From: Acidobacteriota bacterium
Lineage (GTDB): Bacteria > Acidobacteriota > Terriglobia > UBA7540 > JAPUME01
Assembly (NCBI GenBank): GCA_027294185.1
Contig: JAPUME010000304.1
Coordinates: 1 to 5,743, forward strand
Length of the DNA stretch: 5,743 nucleotides
Direction of reading: 5' to 3'
Position numbers and translations under genes: made by a program. Below the pieces are notes generated by a model that saw only the letters and a list, made by a program, of their open reading frames with translations, did not search any database and was not told where the DNA came from. Below, piece after piece: positions 1-5,408 of this stretch. Within the stretch, counting starts at the first letter, position 1; every line of letters starts with the position of its first letter.

Positions 1-1
1 A

Positions 2-205
2 GGCCCACAAATCCTCGAAGATGCGCAGGGGAAGCTTTCGCTCATGGTGATGTCCACAATTCATGGCGTGTCAGGACCAGATATTCAAACAATCTTTAGG
101 GGAGGGAGGGTCGCCCCAGAAGATTCAATCCAGGGCGGCAAAGATCAGGATTCGGCGAGAGGGAAACGGCAGCCGTATCGTCCTCGTCCTATTCATCGTT
201 CTTGA
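2..205 (+). CDS. Possible C-terminal fragment of an unidentified protein, cut by the left edge
   Basis: One plus-strand frame is open from the window edge to a TGA at 203-205, giving 67 codons with no start required. I do not recognise the protein. The first half is mixed hydrophobic and charged and looks like a folded C-terminus (residues such as ILEDAQGKLSLMVMSTIHG). The last 30 or so residues are Gly-, Gln- and Arg-rich, look disordered, and end in a basic tail. An in-frame ATG at 44 could start a 53-residue protein, but I see no convincing ribosome binding site for it. If real, the gene converges on parB, with 110 bp between the two stop codons. A frame this short can stay open by chance, so this is an inference from protein-like composition only. 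Confidence 0.35.
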   Translation, partial: GPQILEDAQGKLSLMVMSTIHGVSGPDIQTIFRGGRVAPEDSIQGGKDQDSARGKRQPYRPRPIHRS

Positions 206-262
206 TCAGGGAAAACTGCTCCTCACCCATTCGTTCGATTATAGCATGCAGTCATGTGAATT

Positions 263-288
263 CCCCGGCACCGGGGCGATGTGCCGGG
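263..288. repeat. GC-rich inverted repeat downstream of parB
   Basis: Perfect 8-bp arms CCCGGCAC (264-271) and GTGCCGGG (281-288) enclose a 9-nt loop. A competing inner hairpin, CCCCG at 263-267 with CGGGG at 272-276 and a 4-nt loop, shares the left arm, so only one can form at a time. It lies between the parB stop and the end of the possible left-edge gene, where a bidirectional terminator would be expected. Neither strand has a T-tract after the stem, so it is not a textbook intrinsic terminator. It might stabilise 3' ends or assist factor-dependent termination. The stem is clear in the sequence; its role is inferred. Confidence 0.45.
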
Positions 289-315
289 TCGGAGAGCGAG
301 TTTCAGAGCCGGGCT

Positions 316-1101
316 TCAGACCCTGGAATCGAGAGCTTTCAGGACCTTTCGGAGCGCCTTCACCACCTCTTCCCGCGGGACCGTAGCTTTGCGGAAGCGC
401 ATCTGGAGACGGAACTCTTTCGTGGGAGGGACGAAGCGGAAGAGGAAGTTCTTCGGTTTGCGCTTGGGTTGGCGCTCCTCTCGCGCCTGATCACGGTTGA
501 CCAGCCGGAGCGCGAATCGTTCCGCCAGATCGTGCATCTTCGCCTCGTTCGGTTGACGGGCCACCTGAAGCAGCATGGATTTCGAAAGGATTCCCGCCTC
601 GATACATTGAGCCTTGATCGCGTCGGGGATGTTTCGGAGGCCCAGGACCTCGGTCACCGTCGAGCGCGACCTTCCCACTTTTCGAGACAACTGGTCGTGA
701 GTGTAATCGAAGTGCTCGGCCAGCGCCGCCAACCCGTCGGCTTCCTCGAAAGGCGTCAGGTCCTTCCGCTGAAGATTTTCGATCAGAGCCAGCTCCAGCG
801 TTTCGCCTTCGTCGGCGTCCTTTTCAATGCAGGGAACCTCCCGCAGCCCGGCGGCTCGTGCTGCCCGGAAGCGGCGCTCGCCTGCGATAATCCGGTAAAA
901 GTCCGTTTCGGGAATGTAGCGGACCAGAAGCGGCTCCAGCACTCCCTTGTCGCGAACGGACTCCATCAGACCCTCAAGATCGCCGTGATCCTTACGAGGC
1001 TGGTCCGGGTTCGGTTCCAGCTTCTCGATGGCGATCATCCGGCCGATGGCGGCCCCGGTGCGGGCCGACAATTCTTCGACATAGTGCGCGTTATGGCGCA
1101 T
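316..1101 (-). CDS. parB: Chromosome-partitioning ParB-family CTPase and DNA-binding protein
   Basis: The product is a 261-residue ParB/Spo0J-type protein. Family members bind parS sites, slide on DNA as CTP-gated clamps, and are moved by ParA. Visible in order: the PNPDQPRK motif opening the ParB/sulfiredoxin-like domain (residues 30-37), the CTP-binding arginine motif GERRFRAA (74-81), the ENLQRKDLTPFEEA segment (108-121), and a helix-turn-helix near 135-155 (QLSRKVGRSRSTVTEVLGL). The ATG at 1101 was chosen because the frame upstream of it is only parA read out of frame, and the homology begins soon after it. The start overlaps the parA stop by 11 bp and has no good ribosome binding site, so translation is probably coupled to parA. 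Oddities: the N-terminus lacks the LGRGL-like peptide that stimulates ParA, and the tail (residues 218-261, FRFVPPTKEFRLQMRF then a basic helix) is unlike the usual ParB dimerisation domain. No copy of the classical parS palindrome was found in the window. Confidence 0.93.
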   Translation of the reverse strand: MRHNAHYVEELSARTGAAIGRMIAIEKLEPNPDQPRKDHGDLEGLMESVRDKGVLEPLLVRYIPETDFYRIIAGERRFRAARAAGLREVPCIEKDADEGETLELALIENLQRKDLTPFEEADGLAALAEHFDYTHDQLSRKVGRSRSTVTEVLGLRNIPDAIKAQCIEAGILSKSMLLQVARQPNEAKMHDLAERFALRLVNRDQAREERQPKRKPKNFLFRFVPPTKEFRLQMRFRKATVPREEVVKALRKVLKALDSRV

Positions 1102-1891
1102 GCTCAACGCCAGCGGCAACCCACCTCGCCTGGACACGTTCGAGGACCTCCTTCGCCAGTTTTTGATATTCGATTGCACCCGAGGAATCGGGCGCGTAGG
1201 TAAAAATGGTTTCCTTATAAGCCGGACTCTCCTCCAAACGCACGTTCCTGCCGATGACGGTTTTGAAGACTTTATCCCCGAAAACCCTCTGAATGTGCTG
1301 GTGAGTATCGCGCGCCAGGTTGGTTCGTTTGTCAAACATCGTAACCAAAACGCCGAGCAGTTGCAGGTCGGGGTTGGGACGGGCGCGAATTCTCTCGATG
1401 GTATCCAGAAGGTCGTCGGTGCCTTCGAGCGCGTAGTAGGCAGCCTGAATGGGAACCAGCAGGTGACTGGAGGCCACGAGCGAGTTCACCGTCATGATGC
1501 TCAGCGAAGGAGGGGTATCGATTACGATAAAGTCATAATTCTTTCGCACCGGCACCAGGGCGTCCTTCAAACGAAAAGGCGCATCGAACTGGCCCACCAG
1601 GTTGGCCTCGAGCTTTGCCAGAGAGATTTTGGCGGGGGCGATCGATAGATTTTCCACCGGCGATTCGCGCACGATCTCTTCGATACTCATGCCGGGGTCG
1701 GTCAAAACGTCATAGAGGGAATACTGGACTTCTTCGAGGGGAAGGAAAGTAATCGTGGCGTTCGCTTGAGGGTCGAGGTCAATCAGGAGGATGCGTTGAT
1801 TTTCGCGGGCAAGAGCGGCGGCAAGATTGATCGACGTGGTCGTCTTGCCCACACCGCCTTTCTGGTTGGCGACGGTGATAACGGTGCTCAC
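1091..1891 (-). CDS. parA: ParA/Soj chromosome-partitioning ATPase
   Basis: The product is a 266-residue deviant-Walker P-loop ATPase. ATP-bound dimers of this family coat the nucleoid and move ParB-parS complexes. The Walker A motif KGGVGKTT lies at residues 11-18, with the signature lysine K11. The A' box LLIDLDPQANA is at about 35-45 and Walker B FIVIDTPPS at 121-129. The protein has essentially no N-terminal extension, so it is the short chromosomal or Soj-like form without a DNA-binding N-domain. The start is a GTG at 1891. A GGAG at 1898-1901 lies 6 nt upstream, and an in-frame TGA immediately before the GTG rules out any longer start. A stronger AGGAGG further upstream serves a three-codon ORF described separately. 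The gene is 84 bp after the nuclease-family gene and overlaps parB. A MinD- or plasmid-type relative is unlikely, given the fused parB and the MSTVITVANQKGG start. Confidence 0.96.
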   Translation of the reverse strand: MSTVITVANQKGGVGKTTTSINLAAALARENQRILLIDLDPQANATITFLPLEEVQYSLYDVLTDPGMSIEEIVRESPVENLSIAPAKISLAKLEANLVGQFDAPFRLKDALVPVRKNYDFIVIDTPPSLSIMTVNSLVASSHLLVPIQAAYYALEGTDDLLDTIERIRARPNPDLQLLGVLVTMFDKRTNLARDTHQHIQRVFGDKVFKTVIGRNVRLEESPAYKETIFTYAPDSSGAIEYQKLAKEVLERVQARWVAAGVEHAP

Positions 1892-1920
1892 TCAGTGCTC
1901 CATTTCTTATGCCTCCTCCT
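1892..1920 (-). promoter_or_regulatory. Strong ribosome binding site and three-codon ORF ahead of parA
   Basis: Reading on the minus strand, a GGAGGAGG stretch (1913-1920) is followed after 8-9 nt by ATG GAG CAC TGA (1903-1892). The parA GTG comes directly after that TGA. The best Shine-Dalgarno sequence is therefore placed for the three-codon ORF, not for parA. A weaker GGAG inside the mini-ORF is correctly spaced (6 nt) for the parA GTG. The hexamer GAGCAC occurs twice, in the mini-ORF and across the parA start, 5 nt apart. The simplest reading is that ribosomes loading at the strong site finish the tiny ORF and restart on the adjacent GTG. The arrangement is directly visible; its use is inferred. 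Confidence 0.5.
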
Positions 1921-1975
1921 TTTCCAAAAAAACCAAAAGCAAATTCCCGGTCTACCGCCGGTGTTTTACGACATC

Positions 1976-2461
1976 CTACATCTTGTAACGGCCCATATCA
2001 TCTTCATTCAAGTTTTCGAGCCACTTCTGGGCATCTTCGTGGCTTATCTTATCGCTTACAGTACTGGAAATCTTGGAATTTTTCAACACTTCCTCTTCAA
2101 CAAATATCGGGCAGTCCACCCGTAGAGCCAGAGCCAGGGCGTCACTGGGGCGGGAATCGACTGCAATGGCCTGCCCCCCGTTTTCGAGCCAGATCAGCGC
2201 ATAGAAGGTGTCGTCCTTCAATTTGCTGACCACTACTTTTCGAACGTTCGTTTCCAGCCCCAACAGCACATTCTTGATCAAGTCGTGAGTCATGGGGCGA
2301 GGAGTGGCGATCTTTTCGATTTCCAGGGCAATCGCATTGGCTTCATAGATGCCCACCCAAATCGGCAAGACAGCGCTGCCATTTGCGTCTTTCAGGACCA
2401 CAATGGGCATGTTGGTCACCGGGTCCATCATCAGGCCACGAATTTTCATTTCGACTTCCAT
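1976..2461 (-). CDS. Bifunctional nuclease (BFN/DUF151) family protein
   Basis: The product is a 161-residue single-domain protein of the BFN family (Pfam PF02577), whose structural representative is Thermotoga TM0160. Plant members have been reported to degrade both RNA and DNA; in bacteria the role is poorly defined. The family blocks are easy to see: LPIWVGIYEANAIALEIE (32-49), PRPMTHDLI (54-62), and the most conserved block VDSRPSDALALALR (101-114) followed by CPIFV. The acidic, Lys- and Asn-rich C-terminal 40 residues (EDAQKWLENLNEDDMG) look helical. There is no signal peptide or membrane segment, so it is cytoplasmic. The ATG at 2461 is preceded by a weak GGGGT; a second in-frame ATG four codons in is an alternative start. 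The gene sits 47 bp after miaB and 84 bp before parA on the same strand, consistent with cotranscription. Nuclease activity is known only from the family and cannot be read from the sequence. Confidence 0.9.
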   Translation of the reverse strand: MEVEMKIRGLMMDPVTNMPIVVLKDANGSAVLPIWVGIYEANAIALEIEKIATPRPMTHDLIKNVLLGLETNVRKVVVSKLKDDTFYALIWLENGGQAIAVDSRPSDALALALRVDCPIFVEEEVLKNSKISSTVSDKISHEDAQKWLENLNEDDMGRYKM

Positions 2462-2508
2462 CAGGTTACCCCACGGCTCGCTGAAATTCGGGACAAAGCA
2501 CTCAAGAT

Positions 2509-3894
2509 TTACCTCGACCCGTTCTGAACCATCTCCCCGACCAGACTGTTCGCTCCGGCCGAGGTAATCCTAACATCCACGTACTGTCCCAGGAGTTCCT
2601 GGCCACCTGAGAAATTCACCACTCGATGAGAACTGGTATGGCCCGTAAGCTGGCCATCGCGTTTCTGGCGGCGTTCGGCGAGCACCTCAAAGGTTCGTCC
2701 GATCAGAGTAGCGTTCCGTTGAAGTTGAATGGCACGTTGACGATCCTGAAGAATGCCGAGCCGAAGCGTCTTTTCCTCTTCCCCTACGGAATCTACCAGG
2801 TCGAGGGCTGAGGTTTTAGGGCGGGGAGAATACTTGAAGGAAAAGGCTGAATCATAGCCAACTTCGTCCACCAGCGTAAGAGTCTGCTCGAAGTCTTCCC
2901 TTGTTTCTCCCGGAAAACCGACAATCAAATCGGTAGAAATGCTAATAGCACGCCCGGCGTTTCGAATGCAATTGATTTTTTCCAGGTATTCCTCTCGGGT
3001 GTAATCACGTCGCATCCGAGAGAGAACACGGTCCGAGCCCGACTGCACGGGAAGATGTACGTGGTCGCAAAGAACCGGGTGAGTGTCGATGGCTTCAACG
3101 ATTTCGGGATGAAAATCTCTCGGGTGTGAAGTGGTAAAACGGGCGCGCCGGAGACCGTCCACCTCCCCCACGCGCGCCAGAAGCTCTGCAAAGCTCCAAC
3201 CGGCGGGCGAAGGGTCTCGATAGGAATTCACATTCTGGCCCAGGAGCTGAATTTCCGTGTAACCCTCATTCACCAGACGGTGACAATCTTCCAGGACTTT
3301 GTCCGAAGGCCGGCTCCGCTCCGGGCCGCGTGTCATCGGCACGACGCAATAGGCGCAACTCTTATCGCAACCTTCTATGATCGTGAGATAGGCTCGGAAG
3401 GGTTGATCCCGCCGGGTGATCTCCGTCTCAAAACACTCGTCGGTGTCGAGGGAAAGGCCCGTGACGCGCTTCTTACCGGCCTCCATCTCGCTCAGCATTT
3501 CCGGCAGCCGGTGGTAGCTGGCCGAGCCGCAGACCAGATTTACGTGAGGAGCGCGTTGAAAAATCTTCTCTCCTTCCTGTTGCGCGACACAACCAAGAAC
3601 GCCGATGAATTTCTCTTTCAGGCCCGGGTCCTCCTTCAAGATTCCAAGGCGCGAAAAGACTTTTTGGGCGGCCTTTTCCCGAATGCTGCAGGTGTTGTAG
3701 AAGACCAGGTCAGCCTCTTCGTAACTCGACACCCGCCGGTAACCGCGTCCCACAAGCAAACCTGCCACCTTTTCCGAATCGTGCGCATTCATCTGGCAGC
3801 CGAACGTCTCCAGGTAAAAGGTCTTCCCGTCGGTCGAGGGCCGCGGCAAACCTTTTCCAGGCAGATCCCCAATCTGGACTAGCTGAGAGCTCAT
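2509..3894 (-). CDS. miaB: MiaB, tRNA (i6A37) methylthiotransferase, radical SAM
   Basis: MiaB adds the 2-methylthio group to N6-isopentenyladenosine at position 37 of tRNAs that read U-starting codons, using two 4Fe-4S clusters and SAM. From the ATG at 3894 it has 461 residues, normal for the family. The N-terminal domain holds the three auxiliary-cluster cysteines, in TFGCQMN (C33), NTCSIREKA (C69) and GCVAQQEG (C102). The radical SAM triad CDKSCAYC is at C176, C180 and C183. Later family blocks include LLGQNVNSY, HLPVQSGSD and ISTDLIVGFPGET, and a C-terminal TRAM domain covers about the last 60 residues. TFGCQMN and SIREKA favour MiaB over its relatives RimO and MtaB. The frame stays open to a TTG at 3972, which would add 26 residues. 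I reject that start because a good promoter puts the transcript start next to it and the extra residues include a hairpin. The ATG has only a weak ribosome binding site. It is the first gene of the leftward unit. Confidence 0.95.
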   Translation of the reverse strand: MSSQLVQIGDLPGKGLPRPSTDGKTFYLETFGCQMNAHDSEKVAGLLVGRGYRRVSSYEEADLVFYNTCSIREKAAQKVFSRLGILKEDPGLKEKFIGVLGCVAQQEGEKIFQRAPHVNLVCGSASYHRLPEMLSEMEAGKKRVTGLSLDTDECFETEITRRDQPFRAYLTIIEGCDKSCAYCVVPMTRGPERSRPSDKVLEDCHRLVNEGYTEIQLLGQNVNSYRDPSPAGWSFAELLARVGEVDGLRRARFTTSHPRDFHPEIVEAIDTHPVLCDHVHLPVQSGSDRVLSRMRRDYTREEYLEKINCIRNAGRAISISTDLIVGFPGETREDFEQTLTLVDEVGYDSAFSFKYSPRPKTSALDLVDSVGEEEKTLRLGILQDRQRAIQLQRNATLIGRTFEVLAERRQKRDGQLTGHTSSHRVVNFSGGQELLGQYVDVRITSAGANSLVGEMVQNGSR

Positions 3895-3927
3895 AGCGAT
3901 TCCACTATCTTTGCCAGGCGGAAAGTC

Positions 3928-3956
3928 AAAAACCCGCTGAACATCAACCAGCGGGT
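3928..3956 (-). terminator. Terminator-like hairpin in the miaB leader (possible attenuator)
   Basis: Arms ACCCGCTG (minus-strand 3956-3949) and CAGCGGGT (3939-3932) form a perfect 8-bp stem with a 9-nt loop. On the minus strand the stem runs straight into TTTTT (3932-3928), then GACTTT. This is the layout of an intrinsic terminator read towards miaB. It lies between the predicted promoter and the chosen miaB ATG, 33 nt before the ATG, so it would cut transcripts short before the gene. On the plus strand no T-tract follows, so it is directional. I see no strong competing antiterminator; a short GGCGAAA near the 5' end could pair with TTTCCGCC after the stem only with a bulge. The hairpin and T-tract are seen in the sequence; attenuation is inferred. 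Confidence 0.55.
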
Positions 3957-3979
3957 CGCGTGATTTCGCCAACTTTAAT

Positions 3980-4007
3980 TTTATAACGAAACCGCAGGAA
4001 AACTCAA
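3980..4007 (-). promoter_or_regulatory. Sigma-70-type promoter for the miaB-BFN-parA-parB unit
   Basis: On the minus strand a -35 box TTGAGT (4007-4002) and a -10 box TATAAA (3985-3980) are separated by 16 bp. A shifted -10, TAAAAT, at 18 bp is equally close to consensus. Transcription would begin near 3973. That is next to the upstream TTG codon (3972) and leaves a leader of about 80 nt before the ATG at 3894. This is the only promoter-like sequence I found for the four leftward genes; the gaps inside the unit show none. Confidence 0.6.
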
Positions 4008-4122
4008 TCTCTCAATGGGCCGGACGGCTTCGGTGGCCGCGAAGGGGTGCGCGTTTCGAGGAGCGACATCCCGAGAAAACATTGCCCGTCGATCCCTCTC
4101 CGCCAGCCGAAATCCCGAATGA

Positions 4123-4151
4123 TTGACGCACTTTTCCCCTTGTGCTAGCTT
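4123..4151 (+). promoter_or_regulatory. Extended -10 sigma-70 promoter for the tolQRA-like genes
   Basis: TTGACG (4123-4128) is followed by the optimal 17-bp spacer and TAGCTT (4146-4151). The TG of an extended -10 element (TGC, 4143-4145) lies directly before the -10 box. Five of six -35 bases match consensus and the -10 keeps the key TA...T positions. The predicted start is near 4158, giving a leader of about 44 nt before the tolQ GTG. It is the strongest promoter match in the window. Confidence 0.7.
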
Positions 4152-4157
4152 AGGGAC

Positions 4158-4201
4158 GGGAGGAGATTAAAACGATGGGCCCTTAGGCTCAAGGAGGTAC
4201 A
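4158..4201 (+). promoter_or_regulatory. tolQ leader: three-codon ORF, small hairpin and ribosome binding site
   Basis: The leader opens with GGGAGGAG (4158-4165), followed 9 nt later by ATG GGC CCT TAG (4175-4186), a complete three-codon ORF. The same bases can fold into a 5-bp stem, GGGCC (4177-4181) with GGCTC (4186-4190), with one G-U pair and a CTTA loop. This hairpin ends directly against AAGGAGGT (4191-4198), a near-perfect Shine-Dalgarno sequence 4 nt before the tolQ GTG. Stem formation or ribosomes on the mini-ORF could change access to that site. The elements are visible; any regulatory effect is inferred. Confidence 0.45.
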
Positions 4202-4903
4202 GTGGTTTTCTCCGCCGTTGTCTGGGCAGTCGTTGTTAGCGGGGAACTTTGGCAACTTCTGGCCAGCACCGGCATTGTTGCCCGCATCGTCCTCGCCATT
4301 CTTCTCCTGGCTTCAGTCTTCTCCTGGGCCGTCACCCTTCGCAAATCCCGCACTTACAGGCGAGCACAAAAACAGAACGAAGCCTTCCTGCGGGTTTTCC
4401 GGCAAAGCCGAAAACTCTCGGAAGTCCGCGGCTCCCATCGTCTGTTTAAGGAAAGCCCGTTGTTGGGAGTATTTGAAAACGGCTACCGGGAAATCGAGAG
4501 CCAGGTGGTGTTCACGGAAAACCCGGGCAAACCACGCATCAGGAGCCTGGCCGGAGTGCAGCGCGCTCTTCAGATCGGGGCTTCCGCGGAATTGACCAAA
4601 CTCGAAAAGTGGGTCAACTGGCTGGCGACGATCGGGGCGACGACGCCGTTCATCGGGCTGTTCGGCACGGTGTGGGGCATCATAGATGCCTTTGCCAGCC
4701 TCTCCACGGGCGGCGCAGCGTCTCTGCGCAGCGTGGCGCCGGGAATCTCCGAGGCCTTGATTGCCACAGCGGCAGGCCTTTTTGCCGCCGTTCCGGCCGT
4801 GATCGCCTACAATCAGTTCGTGCAGCGCCTGAAGGGATTTGGAACTCAAATGGACGATTTCAGCCTGGAATTCCTGAATATGACGGAGAGGAACTTTACC
4901 TAG
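4202..4903 (+). CDS. tolQ: TolQ/ExbB-family proton channel subunit (MotA/TolQ/ExbB)
   Basis: The product is a 233-residue inner-membrane protein. In this family a pentamer surrounds a TolR/ExbD dimer and uses the proton gradient to drive it. Three membrane segments are visible: about 27-46, 139-161 (LATIGATTPFIGLFGTVWGI) and 185-204 (ALIATAAGLFAAVPAVIAYN). A charged cytoplasmic loop lies between the first two and a cytoplasmic tail follows the third, the TolQ/ExbB topology. Polar residues that line the channel in this family are kept (T143 in LATIG, T189 in ALIATA), and the GLFGTVWGI and PGISEAL motifs are intact. The start is a GTG at 4202 behind AAGGAGGT. It is first in a plus-strand unit with tolR-like and tolA-like genes. 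TolQ is preferred over ExbB because of that third gene, but the two cannot be separated with certainty from sequence alone. Confidence 0.92.
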   Translation: MVFSAVVWAVVVSGELWQLLASTGIVARIVLAILLLASVFSWAVTLRKSRTYRRAQKQNEAFLRVFRQSRKLSEVRGSHRLFKESPLLGVFENGYREIESQVVFTENPGKPRIRSLAGVQRALQIGASAELTKLEKWVNWLATIGATTPFIGLFGTVWGIIDAFASLSTGGAASLRSVAPGISEALIATAAGLFAAVPAVIAYNQFVQRLKGFGTQMDDFSLEFLNMTERNFT

Positions 4904-4957
4904 AGCGGCAGGTGGCCCCTGTGTCGCCGGCAAGCATGAGGTAAGCAAGGTTAGCCT

Positions 4958-5374
4958 ATGGCGTTTACCAACCTGAAGGGAAGAACCCAAACTGCACTGG
5001 CGGATATCAACGTTACACCTTTCGTCGATGTGGTGCTGGTGCTCCTGATCATTTTCATGATTACCGCTCCCATCCTGGAATCGGGAATCGAGATCGACCT
5101 TCCCAAAACAAAAACCGTCCGAGCCGTGGCAACCCAGAAGCTGGTTGTCACCATCGACAAGAAACAGACGATTTATGTCGGGAATATACCGGTGAACATC
5201 AACCAGCTGGGAAAGACGCTTCTCGACAACAGGGGCACCGACGAGGAATCGGCCGTCTTTATCCGCGCGGACCGTACGGTTCCGTTTGGAGCTTTTGCGC
5301 AGGTGGTGGATTCTTTGCGGGAAGCGAACCTGACGAACATCAACATCGTGACCGAACCCCTCTCGACCCGTTAG
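4958..5374 (+). CDS. tolR: TolR/ExbD-family biopolymer transport protein
   Basis: The product is a 138-residue bitopic inner-membrane protein. It has a short cytoplasmic N-terminus, one membrane helix at about 22-40 (PFVDVVLVLLIIFMITAPI) and a periplasmic domain. D24 in PFVDVVLVLLIIF is the conserved proton-binding aspartate of TolR/ExbD, equivalent to D23 in E. coli TolR. The preceding INVTPFVDV and the following LPKTKT segment are typical of the family. The periplasmic part (KLVVTIDKKQTIYVGN, then AVFIRADRTVPFGAFAQVVDSLREA) matches the compact ExbD/TolR fold. The start is supported by AAGG at 4947-4950, 7 nt before the ATG. It lies 54 bp after tolQ. It should sit inside the TolQ pentamer as the moving part of the motor. 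Confidence 0.94.
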   Translation: MAFTNLKGRTQTALADINVTPFVDVVLVLLIIFMITAPILESGIEIDLPKTKTVRAVATQKLVVTIDKKQTIYVGNIPVNINQLGKTLLDNRGTDEESAVFIRADRTVPFGAFAQVVDSLREANLTNINIVTEPLSTR

Positions 5375-5408
5375 GGAAGGGAATCGATACGAAGGGCGAT
5401 TGAGTCTA

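Larger units (their letters stand above)
3973..4201. other. Divergent intergenic region between the miaB and tolQ units
   Basis: This stretch carries one promoter facing each way near its two ends, described separately, plus the tolQ leader. The middle (about 4010-4120) has no supportable ORF. It is GC-rich and contains only short imperfect inverted repeats, for example CTTCG and CGAAG around 4030-4046. I could not identify an operator or a known regulator motif there. The two promoters are more than 100 bp apart, so they do not overlap, although a regulator bound in the middle could affect both. Confidence 0.6.

Noticed and set aside
202..1203. Long plus-strand open frame (333 codons) antisense to parB
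   Set aside because: It lies almost entirely opposite parB, which has clear family motifs. The translation is low-complexity Arg/Gln/Leu-rich, as expected from the complement of GC-rich coding DNA.
1102..1335. Upstream extension of the parB frame to an ATG at 1335
   Set aside because: The 78 extra residues are parA read out of frame, with no ParB-like sequence. ParA motifs in the other frame are intact.
1924..1965. Possible terminator between the BFN gene and parA (CCGG repeats followed by T-rich sequence on the minus strand)
   Set aside because: The stem would have only 4 bp and the T-rich part starts about 10 nt later. It is too weak to call.
1766..2229. Plus-strand frames opposite the parA start, the gap and the BFN gene
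   Set aside because: They are shadows of recognised minus-strand genes, with no ribosome binding site or family resemblance.
4021..4085. Short inverted repeats in the middle of the divergent region as possible operators
   Set aside because: The arms are 5 bp or shorter, or interrupted, at a level expected by chance in GC-rich DNA, and match no known regulator site.
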